A stretch of 64,000 bases of DNA from an uncultured Marvinbryantia sp. (GTDB lineage: Bacteria > Bacillota > Clostridia > Lachnospirales > Lachnospiraceae), in NCBI GenBank assembly GCA_934408725.1, contig CAKRVB010000007.1, positions 47,628 through 111,627 on the forward strand. Direction: 5' to 3'. Under the pieces are notes generated by a model, which worked only from the letters and a program-made list of their open reading frames with translations, was not told where the DNA came from and did no database searches. This document shows positions 49,075 through 56,560 of the stretch, piece by piece (within the stretch, counting starts at the first letter, position 1; each line of letters begins with the position of its first letter). The translations under genes and the position numbers were made by a program.

Positions 49075-50460
49075 ATGAAATTTATGAAATGTATCAGTAT
49101 CACAGCACTCAGTTGTATCCTTATTTGGGGAAACGCCGGCAAATTATCCGCATCAGCAAAGGATCTTGTAATGCCGGACACAGCCCAGATCTCACTGCTT
49201 TCAGAAGCATCGCATACTGCCAGCCAGCAGTCACTGGCAAACTTATCCGTCTCTGGCATCCGTCACTACGATGCAGCCTACCAGGTACTGACACTTGTCA
49301 ACCAGGAACGTGCAAAAGAAGGACTCGCTCCACTCACCATGGATCAGGATCTGCTTGAAACTGCTATGAAACGAGCCGCAGAATGCAGTGTAGACTTTTC
49401 CCACACACGTCCAGACCAGACGGAATGTTCTTCTTCATCACTAAAAATGTCTGGCGAAAATATTTCCGCCGGTGCCTCTTCCGCTGATTTGACCATGTAT
49501 ATGTGGATGAATTCTTCCGGACACCGTTCCAATATTCTGAACTCTTCTTTCCAATCCATTGGAGTCGGTTGCTTTGAACAGGGCGGTCTATGGTTCTGGG
49601 TACAGGCATTTGGACGCAATAAAGCCACACCGATTTCTCAGCCACAAAATGGTAAGATAACAGAGTCCATCACTTATGCACCTGACGTATACCATTCTCA
49701 GTTTCTGCTTCTTTCTTATCGCAGGGACAACATTGTATACACCGGTAAAACATTACCACTACAGGCAATTATTTTCAACCGGGGCTGCGATGACGAACCC
49801 ACATTGATCAATGCTGATTCTTTTACCTGGAGCAGCAGTGATTCTTCCATTGCTACTGTCAGTGAGCAGGGAATCGCAACAGGACTTCACGCCGGCGATG
49901 CTGTCATTACAGCTTCCTCTTCCACGCTCTCTGTTTCCCTTACCATACATGTAAAGGATTCTTCTGCCCCAGCTGCTACTGAAAAAATAAATGTTTCACC
50001 AATTAAATTACAGGTAAAACAAAAAGTCCCTGCTTATAAAGTTATCGACATTCCAAACGGTGATTCTGTAAAATCTTATCAGAGTAGCAATCCCAGAATC
50101 TTTACCGTCACAGCATCTGGTAAGATCATTGCCAAAAAAACCGGCTCTGCCAAAATTACCGTTACGCTTTCCAGCGGAAAAAAGCGTATTGCCAAAGTCA
50201 TTGTTCAAAAAGGTAAAGTAAAAACTACAAAACTAACTGTAAATACCAAAAAGCTTACCCTGAAACCCGGTCAGAAAAGTACCTTGAAAGTACAGCGCAT
50301 TCCATATACTTCTCAGGAAAAAATCACTTATAAATCTTCTAAGTCTAAGATTGCAGCCGTAAATAAAAAAGGCAAAATCACAGCAAAGAAAAAAGGAACT
50401 GCAAAGATTACGATTACTTCAGGTAAAAAGAAAATCACCTGCACTGTCACGGTAAAATAA
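49075..50460 (+). CDS. Secreted CAP-domain protein with Big2-type repeats
   Basis: This plus-strand protein has a signal peptide from ATG at 49075 (GGGAGGAAC site; MKFMKCISITALSCILIWGN) and 461 residues. Residues about 55-190 are a CAP (SCP/PR1) domain: LVNQERAKEGLAPLTMDQDL, SGENISAGASS, SSGHRSNILNSSF and WFWVQAFG. Two or three Ig-like Big2 domains follow with LSVNTKKLTLKPGQK and KITAKKKGTAKITI style repeats, typical of surface anchoring. A TATAAT at 48973 is a possible -10. Role: extracellular, perhaps adhesion or peptidoglycan interaction, unknown substrate. Confidence 0.85.
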   Translation: MKFMKCISITALSCILIWGNAGKLSASAKDLVMPDTAQISLLSEASHTASQQSLANLSVSGIRHYDAAYQVLTLVNQERAKEGLAPLTMDQDLLETAMKRAAECSVDFSHTRPDQTECSSSSLKMSGENISAGASSADLTMYMWMNSSGHRSNILNSSFQSIGVGCFEQGGLWFWVQAFGRNKATPISQPQNGKITESITYAPDVYHSQFLLLSYRRDNIVYTGKTLPLQAIIFNRGCDDEPTLINADSFTWSSSDSSIATVSEQGIATGLHAGDAVITASSSTLSVSLTIHVKDSSAPAATEKINVSPIKLQVKQKVPAYKVIDIPNGDSVKSYQSSNPRIFTVTASGKIIAKKTGSAKITVTLSSGKKRIAKVIVQKGKVKTTKLTVNTKKLTLKPGQKSTLKVQRIPYTSQEKITYKSSKSKIAAVNKKGKITAKKKGTAKITITSGKKKITCTVTVK

Positions 50461-50510
50461 ATACCTGTAACCTGGAAACCCTTTTTCTATTCAATCTATT
50501 ATTCTCACAT

Positions 50511-50671
50511 AACAGAAAAACCCCGGAAACCTTGCGGTTCCGGGGCATCTTACGCTACAGTACGATACACACGAAGTGTATACTAAATTATATATGATGA
50601 TCTGTCAATCAGTGATTACTCGATGATTGTAGCAACACGTCCTGATCCTACAGTACGTCCACCTTCACGGA
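50511..50671. repeat. Left copy of the 161-bp direct repeat (displaced tuf 3' end)
   Basis: Identical to 61430-61590, offset 10919 bases. It holds the last 56 bases of tuf coding sequence (minus strand, ending TIIE-stop) and the tuf terminator hairpin at 50521-50545. No tuf gene continues to the right of it. It is the displaced host end created by insertion of the island. Confidence 0.95.
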
Positions 50672-50854
50672 CTTCTTCAGGAAAATGTTATATGATAAAT
50701 ATTGTTTTTTCGTCTTTTTTGGGGCTCTGATTGCGGATTTTATGTATGGAATCATATGTATATCAAATTTTTGTAGCCAAAATGTAGCCACACATTTTGT
50801 TTTTCAATGTTTTCTCTATTCATCATAAAGCAACTATCAAATGACTCCAAACAA
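50672..50854. other. Island left end, non-coding, with TGTAGCCA repeats
   Basis: No gene is seen. The sequence from about 50715 includes GGCTCTGATTGCGGATTTTATGTA followed by TTGTAGCCAAAATGTAGCCA. Very similar sequence recurs at about 55750-55825, and a shorter TGTAGCCACTATGTAGCCAC at 61294-61313. These may be element-end recombination sites. Confidence 0.5.
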
Positions 50855-51409
50855 TCACATGCTCCCATAAGTCAACTCTATAAAATCAAAGTCTCTATAA
50901 TATTTCAAATAAATTTTCTCTACCGCTAATAACAGCCCTTTGATATAGATCATATGTTCAAGCACAAATTTATCATCCTGGTTTTCAAGATATCTATAAT
51001 TTATAAATACCTTATTCGTATCAAAATTTTTTAAAACTTCCTCTTCTCCAATCAGTATCTGATAAATATCTTTGACCTTCTCATTATCGATACCATGAAT
51101 ATACTCTAATAGTCTACCTAGCTCATGTGTATGACCACATTGAGACTCGTATTCCACAAGCAGCATCTTTAGCAAACATTCTACTGTTAAACTCAATTCT
51201 GCATATACAAAAGAAACATAGTTTGTATAAAACAAATATGAAACACGCAGCACTGACTGATGTATTATACTATTCTCTTCATTCATTTTTTCCAAGACAT
51301 CATTAAGTATTCTATGATGAGTATAAAATGCTACAAAATAATTGGTTACACCAGGCTCACTCCATGTAAACATTGATGTAAAATTATTAATCAATTCTTC
51401 TGTTATCAT
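50855..51409 (-). CDS. Helical HEPN-like protein, possible effector of the island operon
   Basis: From ATG at 51409 the protein has 184 residues; an upstream start at 51511 is possible but the intervening part looks poor. It is all-helical with FVYAELSLTVECLLKMLLVEY, GHTHELGRLLEYIHG, and YRYLENQDDK segments that I associate with HEPN folds (ECLLK-type helix, then a GH-ELxxL helix). An R-x5-H pair is in GRLLEYIH, so catalytic competence is unclear. It lies 3' of the methyltransferase-like gene (about 100-200-base gap), last in the operon. It would fit an RNase effector of a defence system, which is inference only. Confidence 0.5.
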   Translation of the reverse strand: MITEELINNFTSMFTWSEPGVTNYFVAFYTHHRILNDVLEKMNEENSIIHQSVLRVSYLFYTNYVSFVYAELSLTVECLLKMLLVEYESQCGHTHELGRLLEYIHGIDNEKVKDIYQILIGEEEVLKNFDTNKVFINYRYLENQDDKFVLEHMIYIKGLLLAVEKIYLKYYRDFDFIELTYGSM

Positions 51410-51613
51410 TACGCTTCCCTTATATATCCTTTCACTTTTGGGCAACATTCTTTGCAAATAGTGAAACCAGAGGTGCCTTACTATACCTCTTATTCCTGCA
51501 ATAATAGTCATAAGTACTACTGCAGTATAAAAAGTTAAGTCTCAACTTTTTGTATCAGTTGTAATTGTTCTTCTATATCAAATTGAACTTTACCGAATAC
51601 AATAACTGCTGCC

Positions 51614-52576
51614 TTACGTGTTAAAAAAGCCTTCTGAATAATATGGATAATACCTATATATTTTTTCGAATTTGCATATTTCCTCATATTTTATTCCATA
51701 AAACATTTCTTCATGTTCCATGAAATCTTCTTCAGCTATCGGAAGATTCTTTAATATCAACTGGATCTCCTTATGAGTCAAGTTAGGAATATCTATTGTA
51801 AAAATCTTCTCACTACATGACATAAACGAATATTTATCAAATAATTTACTGTCCTTTATTTTATTCTTCAATTCACTATCTACTAAGATTCCACCAATCG
51901 TCATCATTGGTGCTCCATCCTTATATGTTAAAAACAACAATTGCAAGTATTCCATACTACCTTGATTTAGTCTATTTCTCATATCAAGTGTTTTATTAAT
52001 CTGAGCATCCATTATTTTTTTTATAACCATTGGTATTTTTTTTGCTGTAAAATATTTTTTTTCAATTGTCTCATCAAAAAAATCCCCTACATTATTTCTA
52101 AAGGATTCCATTTTTTCCGATTGTTTTTCCCCTTTAAAAGAATAATTACATGATATAAAGAACATGCTTCCAACATTTAGATTTCTGCATATCGTTTCGA
52201 TATCAATGAGCATAGTATCTTCAAATGCATTATCATAATCCAACCATACCAGGTTCATCTTTTCATCAAATCCCTCAATCTGAGGAAGTACTTCATTTGT
52301 TGTTCCATATCTCATCTTAATGCACTTCAGCGGTTTATTAAATTCATATCGGCTTTGTCGTTCTTTCTCCGCCTCAATACTGATCATATCCGTGATACCA
52401 AACTCATTATGTAGCAAAAGGAAATCCGTAAAATATTTTGCTCCAAGACCTATATATCTCATATCTCCATTCGCTCTTATCAACTGTATTTCCCGAATCA
52501 GGTCGCACAACATTTTTCTCTCTATAGATTTTGCAGGACGAACCTGGTAATTTATCCTTTGATCACTCCCTGGCAT
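51614..52576 (-). CDS. Rossmann methyltransferase-like protein of the island operon
   Basis: The 320-residue protein has the class I methyltransferase layout. Motif I is YIGLGAKYFTDFLLL (about 41-55), an acidic motif SIEAEKER follows at about 66, a strand with VWLDYDNAF near 110 matches motif IV, and MFFISCNYSF motif V. The Arg/Lys-rich start (PAKSIERKMLCDLIREIQL) may bind nucleic acid. The C-terminus is unknown. Its start follows the ATPase stop by 3 bases. I do not know the family; it may be an inactive SAM-binding scaffold. Confidence 0.55.
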   Translation of the reverse strand: MPGSDQRINYQVRPAKSIERKMLCDLIREIQLIRANGDMRYIGLGAKYFTDFLLLHNEFGITDMISIEAEKERQSRYEFNKPLKCIKMRYGTTNEVLPQIEGFDEKMNLVWLDYDNAFEDTMLIDIETICRNLNVGSMFFISCNYSFKGEKQSEKMESFRNNVGDFFDETIEKKYFTAKKIPMVIKKIMDAQINKTLDMRNRLNQGSMEYLQLLFLTYKDGAPMMTIGGILVDSELKNKIKDSKLFDKYSFMSCSEKIFTIDIPNLTHKEIQLILKNLPIAEEDFMEHEEMFYGIKYEEICKFEKIYRYYPYYSEGFFNT

Positions 52577-52579
52577 ATA

Positions 52580-53899
52580 CTAACACTCCGCATCCTTATA
52601 GTATTCAAATGTTTTTTCTCCAACTTCTTTATAGGATTTTACCCCTAATACTTTTTTTAGTTCTTCAGCCTCTTCCTTTGGCTTTTTATAATTTATTGTT
52701 ACATTTGGCGGAACAGTCACCTCTACTTTTTTAATACTCACTGTTCTATTTTCTTTTACTTTATTAACATTTTCTGTTGTCATCTCTGTTCCAGGCATCT
52801 GAGCAATTGTTTCTTCTATTCCATCATCTTCTTCGTCTGTATTTTTTCTTATGTCATCCAATATATTTTTAACAATTTTAAAAATTTCCAGCATTTTTTC
52901 TCTTGCCCGCAAGTACACTAACGACGTCTCATCAAGCCCGGTTTTTGTAGTATTCCAAGGTAATTTTTCAGGATATTTAGAAGTAAAATAAACAATTCCT
53001 CGAAAAGCGGCGTAATTATTATGAAAAACAATACCGCTACTTTTATTTTCCATATCTTTCCATGTTGTCAGAGACGTTTTGTCTGCTGCAACCACTAATC
53101 TCCCATTACAATAAATGTACCATCCAGCTTTTTCCGGTGGATATTGTTTTCCCTCACGAGGCGCTATCCCACTCAATATCTTTACGCCAACCGCTTCATC
53201 TTGATATTCTTCTTTTATAGGCTGTATTTCTTCGTTATCAATTAATAAAATATTATTACCAACTAACGTTTTGTTGTTTACAAGAATCGTCATACCATAT
53301 GCCATGTCCAACCCAACCCGACGTTGAATGTGTTCGATCACTTCTTTTACAAATTCTTCACTACTCAATTCTCCCGCAATTTCTGAATTTAAATCTGTAA
53401 CCTCTATTTTGGTCCCGGTATCTTCTTCTGAGTTATTCATATTCTCCTTAACGGATGAGAATTTAAAATCCCAATCACCATCATCTTTCTCCAACCATTC
53501 TTTTACATTAAGATCTAATTGAAATTCTGTCGTTTTTGTAGTGGAATGTATAGAAAAATTATTGCCGATTTTAAATAAAGCTCTCTTCATACCAATTCCA
53601 AAAATACCTGTCGTTTCTGCATTACCGCTTTCAACGGTTTTTGGGCGCCCAAATCGAAAAGCGTAATTAGCTGCAATATCCAATGGAATTCCTCCACAAT
53701 TGTCTTCTATCACAAATTTATCTTTGTCGAAATAAACACATATTTTCAGGCCAGAATAATCCTTCTCTTTTCGTATACTTCTTGCACCATCAATACTATT
53801 GTCGATTAACTCAATAATTGCCTGTTTTAACAGAATATCTCGAACTAGCATATTAACAAAAAATTCTTTCGTTGGACTAGCTTTCACAATTTTATCCAT
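52580..53899 (-). CDS. GHKL-type ATPase of the island operon
   Basis: This 439-residue protein has an N-terminal GHKL (Hsp90/MutL/MORC-like) ATPase domain. The N box is ELIDNSIDGA (about 30-39), Bergerat motifs are EDNCGGIP (about 67) and TGIFGIGMKRAL (about 95-106), and a second lobe runs to about 330. The last 100 residues are acidic and Lys-rich with no clear motif. Similar ATPases act as moving clamps or switches in conflict systems. It starts 3 bases after the PP-loop gene ends and ends 3 bases before the methyltransferase-like gene. Confidence 0.8.
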   Translation of the reverse strand: MDKIVKASPTKEFFVNMLVRDILLKQAIIELIDNSIDGARSIRKEKDYSGLKICVYFDKDKFVIEDNCGGIPLDIAANYAFRFGRPKTVESGNAETTGIFGIGMKRALFKIGNNFSIHSTTKTTEFQLDLNVKEWLEKDDGDWDFKFSSVKENMNNSEEDTGTKIEVTDLNSEIAGELSSEEFVKEVIEHIQRRVGLDMAYGMTILVNNKTLVGNNILLIDNEEIQPIKEEYQDEAVGVKILSGIAPREGKQYPPEKAGWYIYCNGRLVVAADKTSLTTWKDMENKSSGIVFHNNYAAFRGIVYFTSKYPEKLPWNTTKTGLDETSLVYLRAREKMLEIFKIVKNILDDIRKNTDEEDDGIEETIAQMPGTEMTTENVNKVKENRTVSIKKVEVTVPPNVTINYKKPKEEAEELKKVLGVKSYKEVGEKTFEYYKDAEC

Positions 53900-53902
53900 A
53901 GA

Positions 53903-54904
53903 TTACTGCTCTCCTTTATCTTTGTCATTCCTCATTTCCCGTACAAAATTCCAATAGCTTCTTGTATATGCATATGACTGTGAAAAAATACGGTTCACTG
54001 CTCGATACAATTGTGGTTCATATTGACGCATAGCTTCTAATTCGTCTTCAAATTTTTTCGAATACGGGCATCCAGCACACCCAGTTCTTCTCAATCCATA
54101 CTCACTATAGCATCTGCTATTTTGAATCTTATAATGTGCCTCATACACATTTTTTGTATCTGCCAGATACCAAAAAACAGGACGATATTCATCACATCCT
54201 TCGTCATTAGAAGAAAAACACGTTTTATATGCGTTTTTTCTTGCTCCGCCCTCTGCTTTTCTGACACCATATATATTTAAGTCAAATTTTTCCTGTTCTT
54301 TAAAATGTTTCGCAACCAACTTTTTTGCGTAATGACAACATTTATTCGATATTTTAAATTGTGGCGGATTAGCTATCATAAATTCTTTTAAATACTGGTT
54401 ATATCCAATATTAAAGCTACTTTCTTTTCCTTCTGATTTCCGTTCAAAATCATTACACCACCATCTCAACGCAGCTCTACACTTAGGATATCGTTGATAT
54501 AGAATCTCAAAAGATTCATCTTCCCATTGAAAATTATGTCTTTGCAGTCTTTCAATCCATTCACTTACTTGTTTTGATAAAAATGGTTGACCATACATTT
54601 TACAACAAAGAGGTACCGGTTTTACAGCCCGTATTCTCCGAATTTCTATTCTATACCGTTGTTCCAAATAAACTAAATGTTCTTTTGTTGCTTTAAACTC
54701 CAGTCCAGTATCAAAAAAAACATATGTAATTTTTTTTGCATCACCAAATTTCTGACATAAATCAACTAAAATATCACTGTCGCTTCCTCCACTCACTGAG
54801 CACAATATTTTTTTGTATTGCCGTAATTTCGCATAGGTAACTATGATGGAATCTCCTATAAGATTATTTTTAGGTGCCTGTTCCAATATTTCATCAAGAT
54901 TCAT
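53903..54904 (-). CDS. PAPS-reductase/DndC-like PP-loop protein of the island operon
   Basis: The 333-residue protein is an adenylate-forming PP-loop enzyme related to PAPS reductase and DndC. The PP-loop is LCSVSGGSDSDILVDL (about 35-50). Cysteines occur in PLCCKMYG, SNKCCHYAKK and in SRCYSEYGLRRTGCAGCPYSK near residue 280, which could hold an Fe-S cluster or zinc. In phosphorothioation systems such proteins move sulfur onto DNA; no other dnd gene is present. It is the first gene of the operon, so the enzyme may modify nucleic acid or a nucleotide signal. This is inference. Confidence 0.7.
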   Translation of the reverse strand: MNLDEILEQAPKNNLIGDSIIVTYAKLRQYKKILCSVSGGSDSDILVDLCQKFGDAKKITYVFFDTGLEFKATKEHLVYLEQRYRIEIRRIRAVKPVPLCCKMYGQPFLSKQVSEWIERLQRHNFQWEDESFEILYQRYPKCRAALRWWCNDFERKSEGKESSFNIGYNQYLKEFMIANPPQFKISNKCCHYAKKLVAKHFKEQEKFDLNIYGVRKAEGGARKNAYKTCFSSNDEGCDEYRPVFWYLADTKNVYEAHYKIQNSRCYSEYGLRRTGCAGCPYSKKFEDELEAMRQYEPQLYRAVNRIFSQSYAYTRSYWNFVREMRNDKDKGEQ

Positions 54905-55212
54905 TCTGTCTCCCTATTTAATCACCTCTGCATCTCTTACATCATCTGTACAAGATTTATCCGGTGTAATCTTTCTAAACTTCTCTCCTACTACAATCTA
55001 TTTGTAATTCATATCACTTTAAACCATCAAGAGCCATGGTTTCACGCAACTCCAGTATATCACAAATCCAAAAGCTAGTCAGTCTTGTATGTATCTTTTT
55101 ATGCATCTTCTTAACAAATTCTATTACAGGCATAGTATCCATTTTATATATCATACCGAGTATCATCTGTTTTCAGTACTTCATGCCTGTCACCTAGTAT
55201 TTCATCCTTTAA
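54905..55212. other. Non-coding or decayed region upstream of the PP-loop operon
   Basis: No confident gene is present. On the minus strand a short open stretch (about 55018-55163) begins MIYKMDTMPV and lacks a ribosome site. TGCCTGTCA and TGACAGGCA occur as an inverted pair flanking the transposase stop. The region probably holds the operon promoter, but I see no clean -35/-10 pair. Confidence 0.4.
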
Positions 55213-55800
55213 TTAACTCGACTTTTTGACAGGCAGTGTATCAACAATGATTTCTTCCGATATATCAATATCATCGAGATTATATTTCCAATGGAACACA
55301 ATCGGCTCTTCGTTTATTTCTGCAAAATATCTGTAGATACGATTAGTAAGTTCCTCATTAGATTTAACACGGATACCTCTGAGCATCTGACGAGTCATCT
55401 TGCTAAAGAAACCTTCAACCATATTGAGCCATGATCCATGTTTGGGAGTGAATACAAATTCGAATCTTCCCGGTACAGTTGCCAGGTATTTTCTGGTCAC
55501 CTCTGATGTATGAACTTTAAGATTGTCGAGTACGATGCGAATCTTGTCTCCCTTTGGGTATTTATCATCTAACAGCTTCAAAAATTCAATGTATTCCATG
55601 CTGCTGTGCTTGTCTCTTACAAGAGGAATCGCCTCCCCTGTTTGAAGATCAATTGCAGCTAATAATGAAAGAGTACCCAAACGTTTATATTCGTAATCTC
55701 TATTGGACTTGTGTAAGAAAATATCCTGTGTAAAATGATGAATTCCTATGTTTCTGGTGGCTCTGAAAGCGGATTTTGTGTAAAAAATTTGTGGTATCAT
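55213..55800 (-). pseudogene. Truncated IS630-family transposase
   Basis: The C-terminal 180 or so residues match the IS630 DDE transposase: VRDKHSSMEYIEFLKLLDDKYP, the Asp in IVLDNLKVHTS, and FTPKHGSWLNMVEGFFSKMT with the Glu. The N-terminal helix-turn-helix half (about 150 residues) is missing. Upstream of about 55755 the frame reads into the repeated island-end sequence, so the start at 55800 is spurious. It is inactive and marks a junction. Confidence 0.8.
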
Positions 55801-55825
55801 AGAATTTTGTAGCCAAAATGTAGCC
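55750..55825. repeat. Second copy of the island-end motif
   Basis: GGCTCTGAAAGCGGATTTTGTGTA and TTTTGTAGCCAAAATGTAGCCA match 50719-50790, with different bases between. It abuts the broken IS630. Confidence 0.6.
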
Positions 55826-55839
55826 AGTGGATACTTTCA

Positions 55840-55904
55840 ACTTCTTCCACTTCGAAGATACTTGGAAATACTTCGAAACTACTTCGAAGTTGCTTCAAAG
55901 TTCG
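55840..55904. repeat. About 11-bp tandem repeat with TTCGAA cores
   Basis: Units ACTTCGAAGAT, ACTTGGAAAT, ACTTCGAAACT, ACTTCGAAGTT and GCTTCAAAGTT follow one another, so cores recur every 10-11 bases on one face of the helix. The pattern is typical of a multi-site protein-binding array. Confidence 0.7.
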
Positions 55905-55942
55905 ACATCAGCCCATATATCTGCTTTGCCCGGTAAGTATTT

Positions 55943-56122
55943 TTATATTGCTGATTGCAACATTTCCCATCCAGTTTGAATACACATCTCTTCAAAATAT
56001 TGTATATCAAACTTTTCAAGAAAATTATTCACAGCCTGTTCAGAACTGTCCATTCCATTATCTTTTAGCAAATTCTGTATATCCTCTTTACGCCATTTTA
56101 TTTCTAAAAACGTATCATTCAT
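55943..56122 (-). CDS. Small hypothetical protein of mobile elements
   Basis: The 59-residue protein starts MNDTFLEIKWRKEDIQNLLK at 56122 behind AAGAGGATCAGAGGA; an upstream start is weaker. It ends QTGWEMLQSAI. I recall similar short proteins (WxxEDIxxxL at the start, GWExLxxAI at the end) in conjugative and integrative elements of gut clostridia, with no known function. It sits between the tandem repeat and the toxin locus. Confidence 0.5.
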   Translation of the reverse strand: MNDTFLEIKWRKEDIQNLLKDNGMDSSEQAVNNFLEKFDIQYFEEMCIQTGWEMLQSAI

Positions 56123-56150
56123 TCCTCTGATCCTCTTAAACACATTTATG

Positions 56151-56179
56151 TTGAAATTACTCTTCTTGCCTGTTATAAT
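56151..56179 (+). promoter_or_regulatory. Promoter of the toxin mRNA
   Basis: TTGAAA, 17 bases, TATAAT on the plus strand; start site near 56186. Confidence 0.75.
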
Positions 56180-56189
56180 CCTTGCATGG

Positions 56190-56218
56190 GTGCTACCCTA
56201 ACGGTAGGCGGTTAGTCC
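56190..56218 (+). repeat. Inverted repeat, left arm, at the toxin mRNA 5' end
   Basis: GTGCTACC...CGGTTAGTCC matches the reverse complement of 56443-56466. Inside it CTACC and GGTAG can form a 5' hairpin in the mRNA. Confidence 0.65.
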
Positions 56219-56292
56219 TTCAACAGAGGGACTGTGACCCTCTGATTACATAGAAACCTGCAAAGGAATCCAGTGAAAGGAGGGCTGAGCCA

Positions 56293-56391
56293 ATGAGTAT
56301 TGCGGATTTCATCACAGTTGTGAGCTTCGGCATCACCTGCTTTTGTGCCGGATACACATTCGGCAAAGATAATAACAAGACACAAAAATAA
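56293..56391 (+). CDS. Holin-like type I toxin peptide (Hol-Tox style)
   Basis: A 32-residue hydrophobic peptide (MSIADFITVVSFGITCFCAG then YTFGKDNNKTQK) starts at 56293 behind an AAAGGAGGGCTGAGCC ribosome site. One membrane span (about 5-24) is followed by a short charged tail, as in holin-like or type I toxins of Firmicutes. The long leader and the facing antisense promoter fit a type I toxin-antitoxin locus. Too short for routine gene finders. Membrane depolarisation would be the expected action. Confidence 0.7.
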   Translation: MSIADFITVVSFGITCFCAGYTFGKDNNKTQK

Positions 56392-56427
56392 CCGCCCCAG
56401 CCTCGCAAACTGAACGGTTATTTTTAA
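56387..56427. terminator. Bidirectional terminator of toxin and antisense RNA
   Basis: AATAACCG and CGGTTATT form an 8-bp stem; TTTTT follows on plus and TTTTTGTG on minus. Confidence 0.75.
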
Positions 56428-56442
56428 TCAATTAAGTTATGT

Positions 56443-56466
56443 GGACTAACCGTCTATCGGTAGCAC
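56443..56466 (-). repeat. Inverted repeat, right arm, at the antisense RNA 5' end
   Basis: On the minus strand GTGCTACC-GATAGA-CGGTTAGTCC, matching the left arm 56190-56218 apart from the centre. Confidence 0.65.
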
Positions 56467-56481
56467 TCTATTTCTATAATC

Positions 56482-56510
56482 ATAGTACCACGACAAATAA
56501 AATATGTCAA
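56482..56510 (-). promoter_or_regulatory. Promoter of the antisense RNA
   Basis: TTGACA, 17 bases, TACTAT on the minus strand, facing the toxin promoter. Confidence 0.75.
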
Positions 56511-56560
56511 AATCTTTTTATTTTGCAGGCAACTGTTTCAACCAGCTGCCTGCATTTTCT

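Larger units (their letters stand above)
56387..56475 (-). ncRNA. Candidate antisense RNA (antitoxin)
   Basis: The minus-strand promoter at 56482-56510 would start an RNA near 56475 that runs through the right inverted-repeat arm and the shared terminator, about 90 bases. Its 3' part is complementary to the 3' end of the toxin message, including the last toxin codons. Both RNAs share a related 5' sequence. Confidence 0.6.

Noticed and set aside
51614..52576. Site-specific DNA methyltransferase of a restriction-modification system
   Set aside because: No DPPY/NPPF-type catalytic motif or target-recognition region; the motif IV equivalent is LDYDN, so DNA methylation is not supported.
55833..55905. 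Tandem repeat considered as a CRISPR array
   Set aside because: Units are 10-11 bases with no spacers and no cas genes nearby; a binding-site array is more likely.
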